Assembly (NCBI GenBank): GCA_947464585.1
Contig: CANHYS010000085.1
Span: 1-7,565 of the forward strand
DNA: 7,565 nt
Direction of reading: 5' to 3'
From: Planctomycetaceae bacterium
GTDB lineage: Bacteria; Planctomycetota; Planctomycetia; Pirellulales; UBA1268
The first letter of the stretch is position 1. Each line of letters begins with the position of its first letter. The notes below the pieces were generated by a model. That model was not told the origin of the DNA. It searched no databases and saw only the letters and a program-made list of their open reading frames with translations. The position numbers and the translations under genes were made by a program. Below, piece by piece: positions 1 to 7,207 of this stretch.

Positions 1-773
1 ACATCGAGCCCGGCGTCGACGGCGAGTGTGTTCTCGGGCCGCACGCCCACGCCGAGGATCACGAGGTCGGCCGGGAGCGTTTCTCCAGACTTGAGCTTCA
101 CCGCCACCCCGCCGCCGGCCGCCACGAAGCCGTCGGCCGAGTCGCCGAGGATCACCCGCACGCCTCGCGACGTGAGTGCCTCGACGAGCGGCACGGTCAT
201 CTCCGGATCGAGCGGCGGCAGCACCTGCGTCTGCAGTTCGACCACCACCGTCTCCATGCCCAGTTTGACGAAATTCTCGGCCAGTTCGAGGCCGATGAAG
301 CCGGCGCCGACCACGACCACTCGCTTCGCGGCAGCGTCCACCCGGGCCTTGATACGGTCGACATCGTCGAGGTTGCGGAGCGTGAGCACGTTCGGCAGGT
401 CGATGCCCGCAATCGGAGGCCGCAGTGGAGCGGCACCCGGGGCGAGGATCAGCGCGTCATAGGCCTCGTCATACTCGCGGCCCGTGTCGAGATCCTTCAC
501 TCGCACCGTTTTGCCCTGCCGGTCGATCGCCTCCACGCTCGACCGCGTGCGGACGTCGAGTCGGAACCGCTCCCGCAGCAGCTTCGGCTTGGCCACGAGG
601 AGCTTGTCACGCGGGGCGATCTCACCGCCGACGTAGTAGGGCAGGCCGCAATTGGCAAACGACACGTCGGGCCCGCGTTCGAACACCACGATCTCCGCAT
701 CCTCGGAGAGCCTCCTCGCCCGTGCCGCCGCCGATGCCCCTCCTGCTACGCCACCGACGATTACCAGCTTCAT
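1..773 (-). CDS. CoA-disulfide reductase-type FAD/NAD(P)-dependent oxidoreductase (partial, 3' end outside window)
   Basis: Translating the minus strand from the ATG at 773-771 gives an uninterrupted 257-residue frame that runs off the left edge. Seen in the sequence: an N-terminal FAD-binding glycine motif (IVGGVAGGASAAARAR, residues 5-20); the hallmark SFANCGLPYYVGG (residues 38-50), whose Cys42 matches the single redox cysteine of CoA-disulfide reductase and NADH oxidase/peroxidase relatives; LILAPGA (108-114); a second dinucleotide-binding motif VVGAGFIGLE (154-163), expected to bind NAD(P)H; and GVGVRPE (241-247). Family knowledge: these cytoplasmic flavoenzymes reduce CoA disulfide or CoA persulfide with NAD(P)H, and many carry a C-terminal rhodanese domain. 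Here that part lies outside the window, so the exact substrate cannot be assigned. The start is supported by a Shine-Dalgarno GAAGGGAG (788-781) 7 nt upstream. It is transcribed divergently from the SGNH esterase. Confidence 0.93.
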   Translation of the reverse strand, partial: MKLVIVGGVAGGASAAARARRLSEDAEIVVFERGPDVSFANCGLPYYVGGEIAPRDKLLVAKPKLLRERFRLDVRTRSSVEAIDRQGKTVRVKDLDTGREYDEAYDALILAPGAAPLRPPIAGIDLPNVLTLRNLDDVDRIKARVDAAAKRVVVVGAGFIGLELAENFVKLGMETVVVELQTQVLPPLDPEMTVPLVEALTSRGVRVILGDSADGFVAAGGGVAVKLKSGETLPADLVILGVGVRPENTLAVDAGLD

Positions 774-797
774 CGCATTTCTCCCTTCACCGGTGTT

Positions 798-818
798 CCT
801 CGCCATCGCGAGGCGATG
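798..818. promoter_or_regulatory. Two overlapping, mutually exclusive palindromes in the divergent intergenic region
   Basis: CCTCGC-CATC-GCGAGG (798-813) and CATCGC-GAG-GCGATG (804-818) are both perfect 6-bp inverted repeats that share bases 804-813, so only one hairpin can form at a time. They fall just downstream of the inferred start of transcription of the disulfide reductase gene. This may be a repressor operator or a 5' leader hairpin; neither is proven. Confidence 0.4.
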
Positions 819-826
819 TGTGTGAG

Positions 827-856
827 AGGATAGGACTGTCAGCGAGTTTCGGGCAA
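827..856 (-). promoter_or_regulatory. Candidate sigma70-type promoter for the disulfide reductase gene
   Basis: On the minus strand there is a TTGCCC (856-851) and a TATCCT (832-827) separated by 18 nt, each matching 4 of 6 consensus positions. Transcription would start near 820, giving a leader of about 47 nt before the ATG at 773. The prediction rests on eye matching only; planctomycete promoters are poorly conserved, so this is tentative. Confidence 0.35.
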
Positions 857-921
857 GCATTGCATAATGGAAAAGAGCTGCGTCCCCTTTTGGGGCGATG
901 TTCTGAAACTCACGAGGTCGC

Positions 922-2103
922 ATGATGCTCGCTCCCCCCTGCCCTGCTCCAACGATTGCTTGTGCCGTGATCGGCTGCCTCTGGTCGTCGGTGGTGTTTG
1001 CTCAAGTCACCGTCGCGCCGAAGTCGGCAGCCCCAACCGCCGCCCCGACAGCATCCAAGCCGGCGCCGAAGATCCCCGCCGATGCCCAGTGGCACGACGT
1101 GACGACGTGGGGCGTCGAGGGACGCGGCTGGGTCGACCAGGAACGCAAGCGGTGGTTCGACCGGCTGCCGGCAAAAGCCGAAGGACGTGTCACCGACGCG
1201 GTCTGGAACCTGAGCCACGACAGCGCCGGCATGGTAGCTCGTTTGAAGACCGATGCCCTGGCGATCTACGCCCGCTACACGGTCTCAAAGAAGCAGATCG
1301 GCTTGCCGCACATGCCGGCAACGGGCGTGAGCGGGCTCGATCTCTACGCCCGGGATGACTCTGGCGCATGGCGGTGGGTGATGGTGACGAAGCCGACCGA
1401 GCAAACGGTCGAGGCCGTCGTGATCAGCGGACTCGCGCCCGGTATGCGGGAATACGCCGCCTATCTGCCGCTCTACAACGGTGTGGAGTCGCTCGAGATC
1501 GGCGTGCCGGCCGGGGCGACGTTCGAGGCTTTGCCGCCACGGTCCGAGAAGCCGATCGTGTTCTACGGCACCTCGATCACGCACGGTGCGAGTGCTTCCC
1601 GACCGGGTATGGTGCATACCGCGATCCTCGGACGGCGGTTCGACCGGCCGGTGCTGAATCTCGGATTCTCTGGCAACGGAAAGATGGACGCAGCCGTCGG
1701 CAGCCTGCTCACGGAGGTTGACGCGGCCGTCTACGTGATCGACTGCCTGCCCAACATGGGGCCCGCCGACGTCGCCGCCAAATGCGGACCGCTCGTGAGG
1801 CAGCTGCGGGAGGCGCGTCCGACCACGCCGATCGTGCTCGTGGAAGACCGCCGCAACACGAATTCCTGGATCCTGCCCGACCGCGACAAGCACCACGACG
1901 CCAACCACGCGGCTCTCAAGGCGGCCTACCAGCAGCTCGTCAAAGAGGGTGTGAAGGGGCTTTCCTACATCGAGGGCGACCACCTCTACGGCGACGACGC
2001 CGAGGGAGCCACCGACGCCTCGCACGCCAGCGACCTGGGCTTCATGCGGCAGGCCGACATCTTCGAGCCCATCCTGCGAGCAGCTCTCGCGCCGCAGCAG
2101 TGA
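922..2103 (+). CDS. Secreted SGNH/GDSL-type esterase with N-terminal GxDLY domain
   Basis: A 393-residue protein. It opens with a hydrophobic signal segment (about residues 10-28, ending near VVFAQ) followed by a Pro/Ala/Lys-rich linker (about 31-53). The N-terminal beta domain carries GLDLY (138-142), the signature of the GxDLY domain that precedes one class of SGNH hydrolases. The catalytic domain follows: block I FYGTSITHG (214-222) with nucleophile Ser218, block II LGFSGNG (247-253) with Gly248 and Asn252 for the oxyanion hole, block III DCLPNM (274-279) with Asn278, and block V DASH (365-368) with the Asp365/His368 pair. All catalytic blocks are intact, so an active exported esterase or acylhydrolase is expected; family members act on acylated carbohydrates or lipids, but the substrate here is unknown. 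The start could be ATG 922 or ATG 925: GAGGT at 914-918 is better spaced (6 nt) for 925. It converges with the alpha/beta hydrolase gene, 23 nt from its stop codon. Confidence 0.9.
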   Translation: MMLAPPCPAPTIACAVIGCLWSSVVFAQVTVAPKSAAPTAAPTASKPAPKIPADAQWHDVTTWGVEGRGWVDQERKRWFDRLPAKAEGRVTDAVWNLSHDSAGMVARLKTDALAIYARYTVSKKQIGLPHMPATGVSGLDLYARDDSGAWRWVMVTKPTEQTVEAVVISGLAPGMREYAAYLPLYNGVESLEIGVPAGATFEALPPRSEKPIVFYGTSITHGASASRPGMVHTAILGRRFDRPVLNLGFSGNGKMDAAVGSLLTEVDAAVYVIDCLPNMGPADVAAKCGPLVRQLREARPTTPIVLVEDRRNTNSWILPDRDKHHDANHAALKAAYQQLVKEGVKGLSYIEGDHLYGDDAEGATDASHASDLGFMRQADIFEPILRAALAPQQ

Positions 2104-2110
2104 TGCTGCG
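2093..2110. terminator. Hairpin at the convergent gene junction, possible terminator
   Basis: CGCAGCA (2093-2099), loop GTGA, TGCTGCG (2104-2110) form a perfect 7-bp stem whose loop contains the TGA stop of the SGNH esterase. It sits between two convergent genes, where a bidirectional terminator would be useful. No T-tract follows on either strand, so factor-independent termination is uncertain. Confidence 0.35.
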
Positions 2111-2126
2111 AGGCGACACCCAATCG

Positions 2127-3446
2127 CTACCGCGACTCGAGGCCGACCGTGTTCAAGGCGATCACGCGATAGGCGTGCGGCGTGTCGGCGGCAGCTTGAG
2201 CATCGGTGAAGGTCATCGCGGCCAGCGGTTGAACAGGTGTGTCGCTGTACTGCAGCCCTTGGAAGAGCGGGCGGCCAAAGGGATTCGCCGGCTTCTCGGG
2301 CACTGTGGCGATACGCTTGCCATCGCGTTCGATAATGAAGGCAGCGAGGCCGCTCTCCGGATCGGCGACGGCCTCCCACGCGACGACGTTGCCGGTGACG
2401 CGGAGATTCGTCGGCGCCGGTGGCGGGGTCGTGTCGGGGATCTTCGTGTCGGCGATGTAGTGTTTCCACGCTTTGGCGACCGCGTCGCTTGGCAGCCAGA
2501 TGGCCTGCTTCGGATCGCCCTGATACTCAGCCGCGGGCACGGCAGCCGTGCCGTCGATCGCCGCGAGCCAGGCGGCCTCGGCGGGCATGGCGCGGAGCGG
2601 GCCTCCGCTCGTCTCGGGCAACCGGGCGGCGAGGCAGGCGTCGAGCCAGGCGATGGCCATGTATCGCTGGTTGCCGCACTCATGGGCCGTCAGCGGATCG
2701 ACAGCCACGCCGATGAGTCCGCCCTGTGACCGCACCGCCTTGAAGAAGGTCTCGTTTGCGGGCCAGACATTGGCGAAGCGGCCATCCTTCACCGTCACGC
2801 CCTCCTTCGTGCCGGGGTTGCACATCATCGGCACGGCGAGTGCGGCGGCGGGCAGATCGTGCGGTTTGATCTGCGGCCGTTTGGGATCGGCCTCGAGCAG
2901 CGGCACGCCGGATCGCAGCCACGCGGCCACGACGCGGTCGGGGTGAGTGAGCAGCATGCCGCCGGCCCAATGGCCGCCGCCGCTGTGGCCCCAGAGAGCC
3001 CACGGCACCGTGGCAAGTTCGGGATGGCCGCTCTGCGCGGCGAGATCGGCGAGGCAGCGTTGGAAGGTGGCGCCGGAGCCGTTCCGCGGGTCGCACCAGA
3101 GCTGACAATCTTCCTTCTCCGGCTGCTCGTAGGACGGGGCGAGCAGAGCACAGTCGTGCTTTCTGGCCAACGCCTGCCAGTGGAGATCGAACGCGCCGGT
3201 GAGCCCCGACCGGCAGGAGCCTTCGCCGCAGCCGTGCTGATGCACGATCACCCCGCGGAGCGTCTTCACGCCGGGTGGGATCCACGCCGTATGGATCACC
3301 GCAAACCGCAGCGTGCCCGGCTCAGCGGCCGCCTCGTAGCGGATCCGATAATACGGCGCCGCGGCAGGCGGAAGATCGTCACCGTGAGCCAAGCAAATCG
3401 GCAGCATGCCGATGAGGGCGAGCAGCACGAGAATGCGGGTTGGCAA
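2127..3446 (-). CDS. Secreted alpha/beta hydrolase with C-terminal Fn3-like domain
   Basis: Numbering is from the longest possible start (ATG at 3527, 466 residues). Residues 31-47 are a hydrophobic signal segment ([17 protein letters not shown]). The alpha/beta hydrolase part has an oxyanion-type HQHGCGEG (96-103), the nucleophile elbow GHSGGG (180-185) with Ser182, and a candidate catalytic His282 in DPLTAHECG. Several paired cysteines (100, 105, 126, 141, 145, 158) suit an exported, disulfide-bonded enzyme. From about residue 365, after a [10 protein letters not shown] hinge, there is a single Fn3-like domain ending in [14 protein letters not shown]. Substrate is unknown; a secreted esterase or carbohydrate-associated hydrolase is likely. 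I prefer the TTG start at 3446 (439 residues), which places the signal peptide at the N terminus with GAGAAG 11 nt upstream, because residues 1-20 of the longer version are encoded by a dispersed repeat. The 3527 start cannot be excluded. Confidence 0.82.
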   Translation of the reverse strand: MPTRILVLLALIGMLPICLAHGDDLPPAAAPYYRIRYEAAAEPGTLRFAVIHTAWIPPGVKTLRGVIVHQHGCGEGSCRSGLTGAFDLHWQALARKHDCALLAPSYEQPEKEDCQLWCDPRNGSGATFQRCLADLAAQSGHPELATVPWALWGHSGGGHWAGGMLLTHPDRVVAAWLRSGVPLLEADPKRPQIKPHDLPAAALAVPMMCNPGTKEGVTVKDGRFANVWPANETFFKAVRSQGGLIGVAVDPLTAHECGNQRYMAIAWLDACLAARLPETSGGPLRAMPAEAAWLAAIDGTAAVPAAEYQGDPKQAIWLPSDAVAKAWKHYIADTKIPDTTPPPAPTNLRVTGNVVAWEAVADPESGLAAFIIERDGKRIATVPEKPANPFGRPLFQGLQYSDTPVQPLAAMTFTDAQAAADTPHAYRVIALNTVGLESR

Positions 3447-3478
3447 ACCGCGTCGGGCTTCTCGGCAGGCGGCAAGAT

Positions 3479-3553
3479 CCCGTCGCTCACGCTCCGGGCT
3501 TGTATTGCGGGACGGCTGGAATCCCATGCAAGCCCCCGGCGCGAGCCGGGGGA
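3479..3553. repeat. Planctomycete-type dispersed hairpin repeat
   Basis: Two GC-rich inverted modules lie about 30 nt apart. The first (3479-3498) is an imperfect palindrome with CCCG and CGGG ends around CTCACGCT. The second is a perfect 8-bp stem, CCCCCGGC (3533-3540), loop GCGA, GCCGGGGG (3545-3552). From memory, modules of this form recur in intergenic regions of planctomycete genomes and create spurious peptides like SPERERRD when translated; I cannot run the search here. The hairpin begins 4 nt after the stop codon of the PEP-CTERM gene (minus strand) and could also help terminate it, although no T-tract follows. Confidence 0.55.
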
Positions 3554-3556
3554 CTC

Positions 3557-5518
3557 CTACTTCCGGCGGCGGCGGCGCTCGAGCAGACCCAGCGAGCCAA
3601 GCAGCATCGCGAGACCGCTGCCGAAGGATGCGGGATCGATCTCGGGCACGGACACGGCGCTCGACACGATCGCGATCCGATTGAGGCTCTGGTAGTTGTA
3701 GTCGACGTACCAGCTCGGGCCCGGCAGGCCGGTGATCGTGGCAAACGTGCCCAGCAGCGTGCCGTACTCGGCAATGATGTAAGCCAGCCCCGTGTCGGGA
3801 ACACCGACCGTCACGTCAAGCGTGGCGTTGGCGATCGAGAGCGTGCCCGACACGTCGATGAAATCGGAGGTGCCCGACTCACCAAGATCGACGGCGAACG
3901 TGCCACCACCATTCTGGGAGAGGTCGACGTTGCCGAGGAACGAGAGCGAGCCGAGGGGAAGCCCAAGTTCGGAGATGCCTGGCGCGATCGTACCGCCCGC
4001 GCCGACCAGCGTGTCTCCCTTGATCGTGCCATCGAAGCCCCAGATCTGCCCGCCATTGCCGACGAGCACTCGGTTGGCGTCGACCACGCCGCCGTCGGCG
4101 ACGGCGAGGACGTTGAGAGAGCTGTCGCCCGTGGTGCCTGTGACGTTGGCGGAGACGACGACGTCGGCACCGGTGGCCTTCACACTGAGCGTCGAGCCGG
4201 TATCGGAGACGAACACGCCGTTGCCTTGGGCCGACTTGTCGTAGCCGACGTAGAAGTTCTTGCCGACGCCGGTGAGCGTGGCCGTGCCGCCGCTCGCGAT
4301 GAAAAAAGTGTTGTTCGTGCCTTTGTCGCCCACGCGGACGGTGCCGTTCGTCGTGAAGTTCGAGCCTCCATAGACGCCGAATTGATTGCCGTCTGCCACA
4401 GCGTTGACGCCGAGCCTCACGCCGCCGCTCGTGGCCGTGCTGCCGTTTCGGAGTTCAAAGGTGCCGTTGACACCGTCGATTCCGACGACGATGTTGCCGT
4501 TGGCCGAGAGCGTGCTGGCGAGGTCAACAACAACATGGTTGTTAGCGGCCGTACTCCCGGAGCTGATGACGAGGTCGTTCGACCCAGTGAGCAGCAGCGT
4601 GCCGTTGGTCGTGGCATAGCCGTCGGCGTAGCCGACATACACGGTGTTGTTGCTGCCGCGGACGCCGACGGCGAACGCGCCCGAGTTGATGAACGTGCCG
4701 CTGTCGGTGATCGTGAGGTAGTTGCTGCCCGAGGTCGCCAGGTCGGCGATCGACGTGTTGCCGATGTTCCAGGTGCCACCGTAGTTTTCCGCACCGCCCT
4801 GCCTGCCGCCGACGCCCAGATTCAGGTTCGTCGCCGTGACGGAGTGGTTGACGTTGTAGGTGCCGATGTAGTTGTAGTCGTTCACTCCGGCGGTGGAGAG
4901 CCCGCTTACCTGGATGGTGCCAGCCGTGATCGAGGCCGATCCGCTGGTCGTGCCGATGAACGGAAACGAGTAGACATAGCTGCCGCTGCCGTTGTAGCCG
5001 ATGTCAAGCGTGTTGGTGACATTGAGCGACACGTTGCCGCCCGATTGGCTGTCAAGAATGATGTTGCCCTGATTGCCTGGATCTGCGCCCAGCGTGGCCT
5101 TGTCGGTCAAGACCGAGACCGGTGACGAGCCGCCGTCATAAAGGCGAAGAATCGTGCCTCCGGTCGTGCCGGTGGCGACGTTGATCCAGAGCTGGTCGGC
5201 GAGCGTGAGGTCGCCTGCGCTGAGTTGGCTCTCGCCGCCTTCGGGACCATCCACGAAGAACGACTTCGCCTGAGCGCCAACCCCGAGGATAATGTTGGCA
5301 CCGTCGGCGGTGGTCAGCGCGTTGGTGGTCGAGTCGGGCACGCCATTCGACCAGTTGTTCGATCCACTCCAAGACAGAGCGGAGGTGGTTCCGGAGAGCC
5401 AATACGTATCGGCTGCTCGGGCCGCCGTTCCGGTGGCGAGGAGGCTTGCGGCCGCGACCAGAAGAGCGAGTGCGACCGCGCACGCGCGAGCGAACGCCAG
5501 ACGACGAAACCGATTCAT
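3557..5518 (-). CDS. Secreted beta-strand-rich surface protein with PEP-CTERM (VPEIDP) sorting signal
   Basis: A 653-residue protein. An Arg-rich then hydrophobic signal peptide (residues 1-36) ends at the likely cleavage site ARA-AD. It continues into the YWLSG...[12 protein letters not shown] opening typical of autotransporter-like beta-repeat proteins, then a long Gly/Thr/Asn/Ser-rich region of irregular repeats (LRLYDGG, GVGVGG-like, [21 protein letters not shown]), consistent with a beta-helix or stacked-strand passenger. Before the C terminus comes the [14 protein letters not shown] segment seen in such proteins. The last 30 residues are a tripartite anchor: VPEIDP, a hydrophobic stretch ([12 protein letters not shown]) and a RRRRRK tail. 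Family knowledge: PEP-CTERM signals are recognised by an exosortase, which cleaves and anchors the protein at the envelope. I chose ATG 5518 over ATG 5536 because GGAG (5530-5527) lies 8 nt upstream and the signal peptide then begins at MNRFRR. There is no outer-membrane autotransporter barrel. Ligand and role are unknown. Confidence 0.9.
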   Translation of the reverse strand: MNRFRRLAFARACAVALALLVAAASLLATGTAARAADTYWLSGTTSALSWSGSNNWSNGVPDSTTNALTTADGANIILGVGAQAKSFFVDGPEGGESQLSAGDLTLADQLWINVATGTTGGTILRLYDGGSSPVSVLTDKATLGADPGNQGNIILDSQSGGNVSLNVTNTLDIGYNGSGSYVYSFPFIGTTSGSASITAGTIQVSGLSTAGVNDYNYIGTYNVNHSVTATNLNLGVGGRQGGAENYGGTWNIGNTSIADLATSGSNYLTITDSGTFINSGAFAVGVRGSNNTVYVGYADGYATTNGTLLLTGSNDLVISSGSTAANNHVVVDLASTLSANGNIVVGIDGVNGTFELRNGSTATSGGVRLGVNAVADGNQFGVYGGSNFTTNGTVRVGDKGTNNTFFIASGGTATLTGVGKNFYVGYDKSAQGNGVFVSDTGSTLSVKATGADVVVSANVTGTTGDSSLNVLAVADGGVVDANRVLVGNGGQIWGFDGTIKGDTLVGAGGTIAPGISELGLPLGSLSFLGNVDLSQNGGGTFAVDLGESGTSDFIDVSGTLSIANATLDVTVGVPDTGLAYIIAEYGTLLGTFATITGLPGPSWYVDYNYQSLNRIAIVSSAVSVPEIDPASFGSGLAMLLGSLGLLERRRRRK

Positions 5519-5571
5519 GCTGCCAACTCCATGCACAGGGACGACGACCGACGCGGCGCCGTAGAACGCCG

Positions 5572-5596
5572 ATAATAAGAAATCTCAGGTGCCTGA
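5572..5596 (-). promoter_or_regulatory. Candidate -10 box and adjacent palindrome upstream of the PEP-CTERM gene
   Basis: On the minus strand a TATTAT (5577-5572) resembles a -10 box, about 54 nt ahead of the ATG at 5518. No good -35 hexamer is visible. Instead a near-perfect inverted repeat, TCAGG-TG-CCTGA (5585-5596), sits where an activator or repressor could contact the promoter. Both calls are from inspection only. Confidence 0.3.
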
Positions 5597-5695
5597 ACCG
5601 CGGAAAGACTAGAACCGTGACAGTCTACCCGTCCAGCCCCCCCGTACGGAGGGCGCACGGCGGTGTCGCCCGACTCCTGACCCACGAGGTGCGTT

Positions 5696-6541
5696 TTGAT
5701 CCCTGCCATCGAGCATTCCAGCCTGCTGACGATCCTCTACTGGCTGCTGATGATCCCGATCGCCATTCTGGTGCTTGTCCGTGTGACCGCCTTCTGGGCG
5801 GACGACGGCCCGGGCACGCTCTTCGGCGCCGTGCGGACCATCGCCGTGATGGCGCTGGCTGTCTTTCTGACCTTCGACATCTCGGGATATCTGTTTGCCC
5901 GCATGATGCAAGACCCGCAGCTGGGCATCGCCTTTCCACCGGGCTACCACTACTGGAACTGGATCCGGGAGCCGCAGAGCCTGAAGTGGCACGTGCTCGG
6001 GTATGTGCCGCTGATCCGCTACCTGCCCGTGATGTTCGCGCTGTGCGCCGGGGCGATCGTGCAGGTGCTGCTCTGGAAGATCCCGTTTCGCACCGGCATG
6101 ATCGTCTTCGTCAACCAGCTGCTCGTCGATATCTTCGCGATGGCGATGCTCTCGCTGGTCTTCAGCTTCTTCGTCGGTGTCCAAGAGGGGGCCACTGCCA
6201 AGGCTCATCCCCGACATGCGGCCGGCGGTCATGCAGCCACGCATGCCGGCGGTCGCACCGCGGCGGCGGTTCCCGACGGCCTGCAGGGCATGCAACACCG
6301 CATCGAGCAGCTAGGGGCGGAGGAAGGCCCGTTGGTCCGGCGGCTATGGCGGCGATGGGAGTCGGTCAACCAATTGTTGAAACCGATCTATGGCCTCTTG
6401 GATCCGGTCACACGGCATCTGCCGCTGCCCGCGCGAGACTTCCTCAACGGCGGCGGTTGGCTCATCGTCATCCCCAGCGTGATCGCATTGCTGCGGTCAT
6501 GGCCCAGCCTCCGGCCGCGAAAAAGTCCGGGTGTCTCGTGA
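5696..6541 (+). CDS. Multi-pass membrane protein of unknown function
   Basis: A 281-residue protein that I do not recognise. Hydrophobic segments are at about residues 10-33, 43-68, 100-127 and 134-162, with a possible fifth at 254-269. Between segments 2 and 3 is an aromatic loop (PPGYHYWNWI, 81-90, followed by REPQSLKWH). After segment 4 there is a His/Ala/Gly-rich low-complexity stretch (170-192), then a charged, probably helical region (200-235) before the last hydrophobic segment. The start is TTG at 5696, supported by GAGGT (5686-5690) 5 nt upstream; no ATG in frame fits as well before the first membrane segment. The gene is divergent from the PEP-CTERM gene and is closed by a terminator hairpin, so it is probably a single-gene unit. 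It could be an inner-membrane transport or anchoring component, but no motif assigns a function. Confidence 0.85.
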   Translation: MIPAIEHSSLLTILYWLLMIPIAILVLVRVTAFWADDGPGTLFGAVRTIAVMALAVFLTFDISGYLFARMMQDPQLGIAFPPGYHYWNWIREPQSLKWHVLGYVPLIRYLPVMFALCAGAIVQVLLWKIPFRTGMIVFVNQLLVDIFAMAMLSLVFSFFVGVQEGATAKAHPRHAAGGHAATHAGGRTAAAVPDGLQGMQHRIEQLGAEEGPLVRRLWRRWESVNQLLKPIYGLLDPVTRHLPLPARDFLNGGGWLIVIPSVIALLRSWPSLRPRKSPGVS

Positions 6542-6544
6542 GCG

Positions 6545-6567
6545 ATGGGCGTGCAATCGCCCATTTT
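6545..6567 (+). terminator. Intrinsic terminator of the membrane protein gene
   Basis: ATGGGCG (6545-6551), loop TGCAAT, CGCCCAT (6558-6564) form a perfect 7-bp stem running into TTTT (6564-6567). It begins 3 nt after the TGA stop at 6539-6541. Confidence 0.65.
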
Positions 6568-6665
6568 GCGACGCCTCTCCACCGTTTTTTTCGCTGATTT
6601 GCCCGCTGAAAAAACCCCTGCCTACCGTTGCCGCGCACCTGGGCTTCCAGGTTCTCGTGGTTCTT

Positions 6666-6677
6666 CCTTTGCAAAGG
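6666..6677 (+). promoter_or_regulatory. Perfect palindrome overlapping the ribosome binding site of the small secreted protein
   Basis: CCTTTGCAAAGG (6666-6677) is a perfect 12-nt palindrome. Its right half shares bases with the Shine-Dalgarno AAAGGGG (6673-6679), which lies 6 nt ahead of ATG 6686 and fixes that start. A short hairpin or a protein bound here could mask the ribosome binding site. A separate perfect 6-bp inverted repeat, ACCTGG-GCTT-CCAGGT, is at 6637-6652. Confidence 0.4.
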
Positions 6678-6685
6678 GGTTCTTT

Positions 6686-7105
6686 ATGCATCGCAGATTG
6701 TTTGCTGCAGCGGTGGCTGTTGCCGCCCTGTTCTTGTCGGTCGACTCAGCGTTTGCCGGCAGTCCTTCCACGCAGATCGTGCGGATCAAGAATGTCGGTG
6801 CGGCTCCGGTGGCGGTGTTCGCGGCCAATGGCTCCCCGACTGAAAGCCAGGTCGCGGCGGGCTATAAGCTCATCTCGCCCAACGGCGTGGCGCAGTTCGT
6901 GATCAGGCAAGGAGCTGGCATCGGCGTTGCGGTCGATCCGACCGCAACCGCCGCGATGATGAAGAAGAAGGCGGTCGTGAAGAACTCACTCCCGACAGCG
7001 ATTCTGCCCTTTACGTTCCCGAAGAGCCGATTCGTCTATCTCGTTGCAACGGCCGGCGGGGCCAGCCCGACAATCAATTTTGCCGCTCCCGGCACCAGGT
7101 TCTGA
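6686..7105 (+). CDS. Small secreted protein of unknown function
   Basis: A 139-residue protein with a clear signal peptide (MHRRLFAAAVAVAALFLSV, cleavage likely after SAFA at residue 24), leaving a mature chain of about 115 residues. The mature part is predominantly small and hydrophobic residues with alternating patterns (IVRIKNVGAAPVAVFA, FVIRQGAGIGVAVD), suggesting a compact beta-sandwich-like fold, plus a basic patch MMKKKAVVK (92-100). No cysteines are present and no catalytic motif is recognisable. The in-frame ATG at 6545 would add 47 residues, but that extension overlaps the upstream terminator and would bury the signal peptide, while ATG 6686 has a strong Shine-Dalgarno AAAGGGG. It is probably a lineage-restricted periplasmic or extracellular protein. 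Confidence 0.8.
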   Translation: MHRRLFAAAVAVAALFLSVDSAFAGSPSTQIVRIKNVGAAPVAVFAANGSPTESQVAAGYKLISPNGVAQFVIRQGAGIGVAVDPTATAAMMKKKAVVKNSLPTAILPFTFPKSRFVYLVATAGGASPTINFAAPGTRF

Positions 7106-7207
7106 GCCGGGGCATGGCGAGGGGCCTTTTCATTAGGTTTTGGGGCTGCACGGTCGCGGCCCAGCCCCCCGCTCGCGGTCAATACGGCCGGAGACCGCCA
7201 CCCTGCG

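Noticed and set aside
863..868. CATAAT as a -10 box for the SGNH esterase
   Set aside because: The hexamer is suggestive, but no -35-like element is found at 16-18 nt upstream, so I did not list it as a promoter.
867..1358. A 163-codon plus-strand open frame starting before the esterase
   Set aside because: It is in a different frame from the esterase, has no Shine-Dalgarno and gives an Arg-rich sequence without motifs.
1285..2469. A 394-codon minus-strand open frame
   Set aside because: It spans the convergent junction and is antisense to the SGNH esterase, whose catalytic blocks are all intact on the plus strand. The translation is Arg/His/Gly-rich without motifs.
1782..2729. A 315-codon plus-strand open frame
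   Set aside because: It overlaps the esterase 3' end in another frame and runs antisense to the alpha/beta hydrolase; it is a high-GC shadow frame.
4180..4800. Possible tandem DNA repeats within the PEP-CTERM gene
   Set aside because: The protein repeats are irregular in length and sequence and the DNA is diverged; there is no near-identical tandem unit or CRISPR-like spacing.
3440..5125. A 561-codon plus-strand open frame
   Set aside because: It lies antisense to the PEP-CTERM gene. Its product is a compositional shadow rich in Asp/Ala/Arg/Val with no domain, while the minus-strand frame has signal peptide, repeats and sorting signal.
5446..6597. A 383-codon plus-strand open frame covering the membrane protein
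   Set aside because: It is out of frame with the membrane protein, which has the ribosome binding site and clean hydrophobic segments. The alternative product is Arg/His/Pro-rich, and its first part is antisense to the PEP-CTERM signal peptide.
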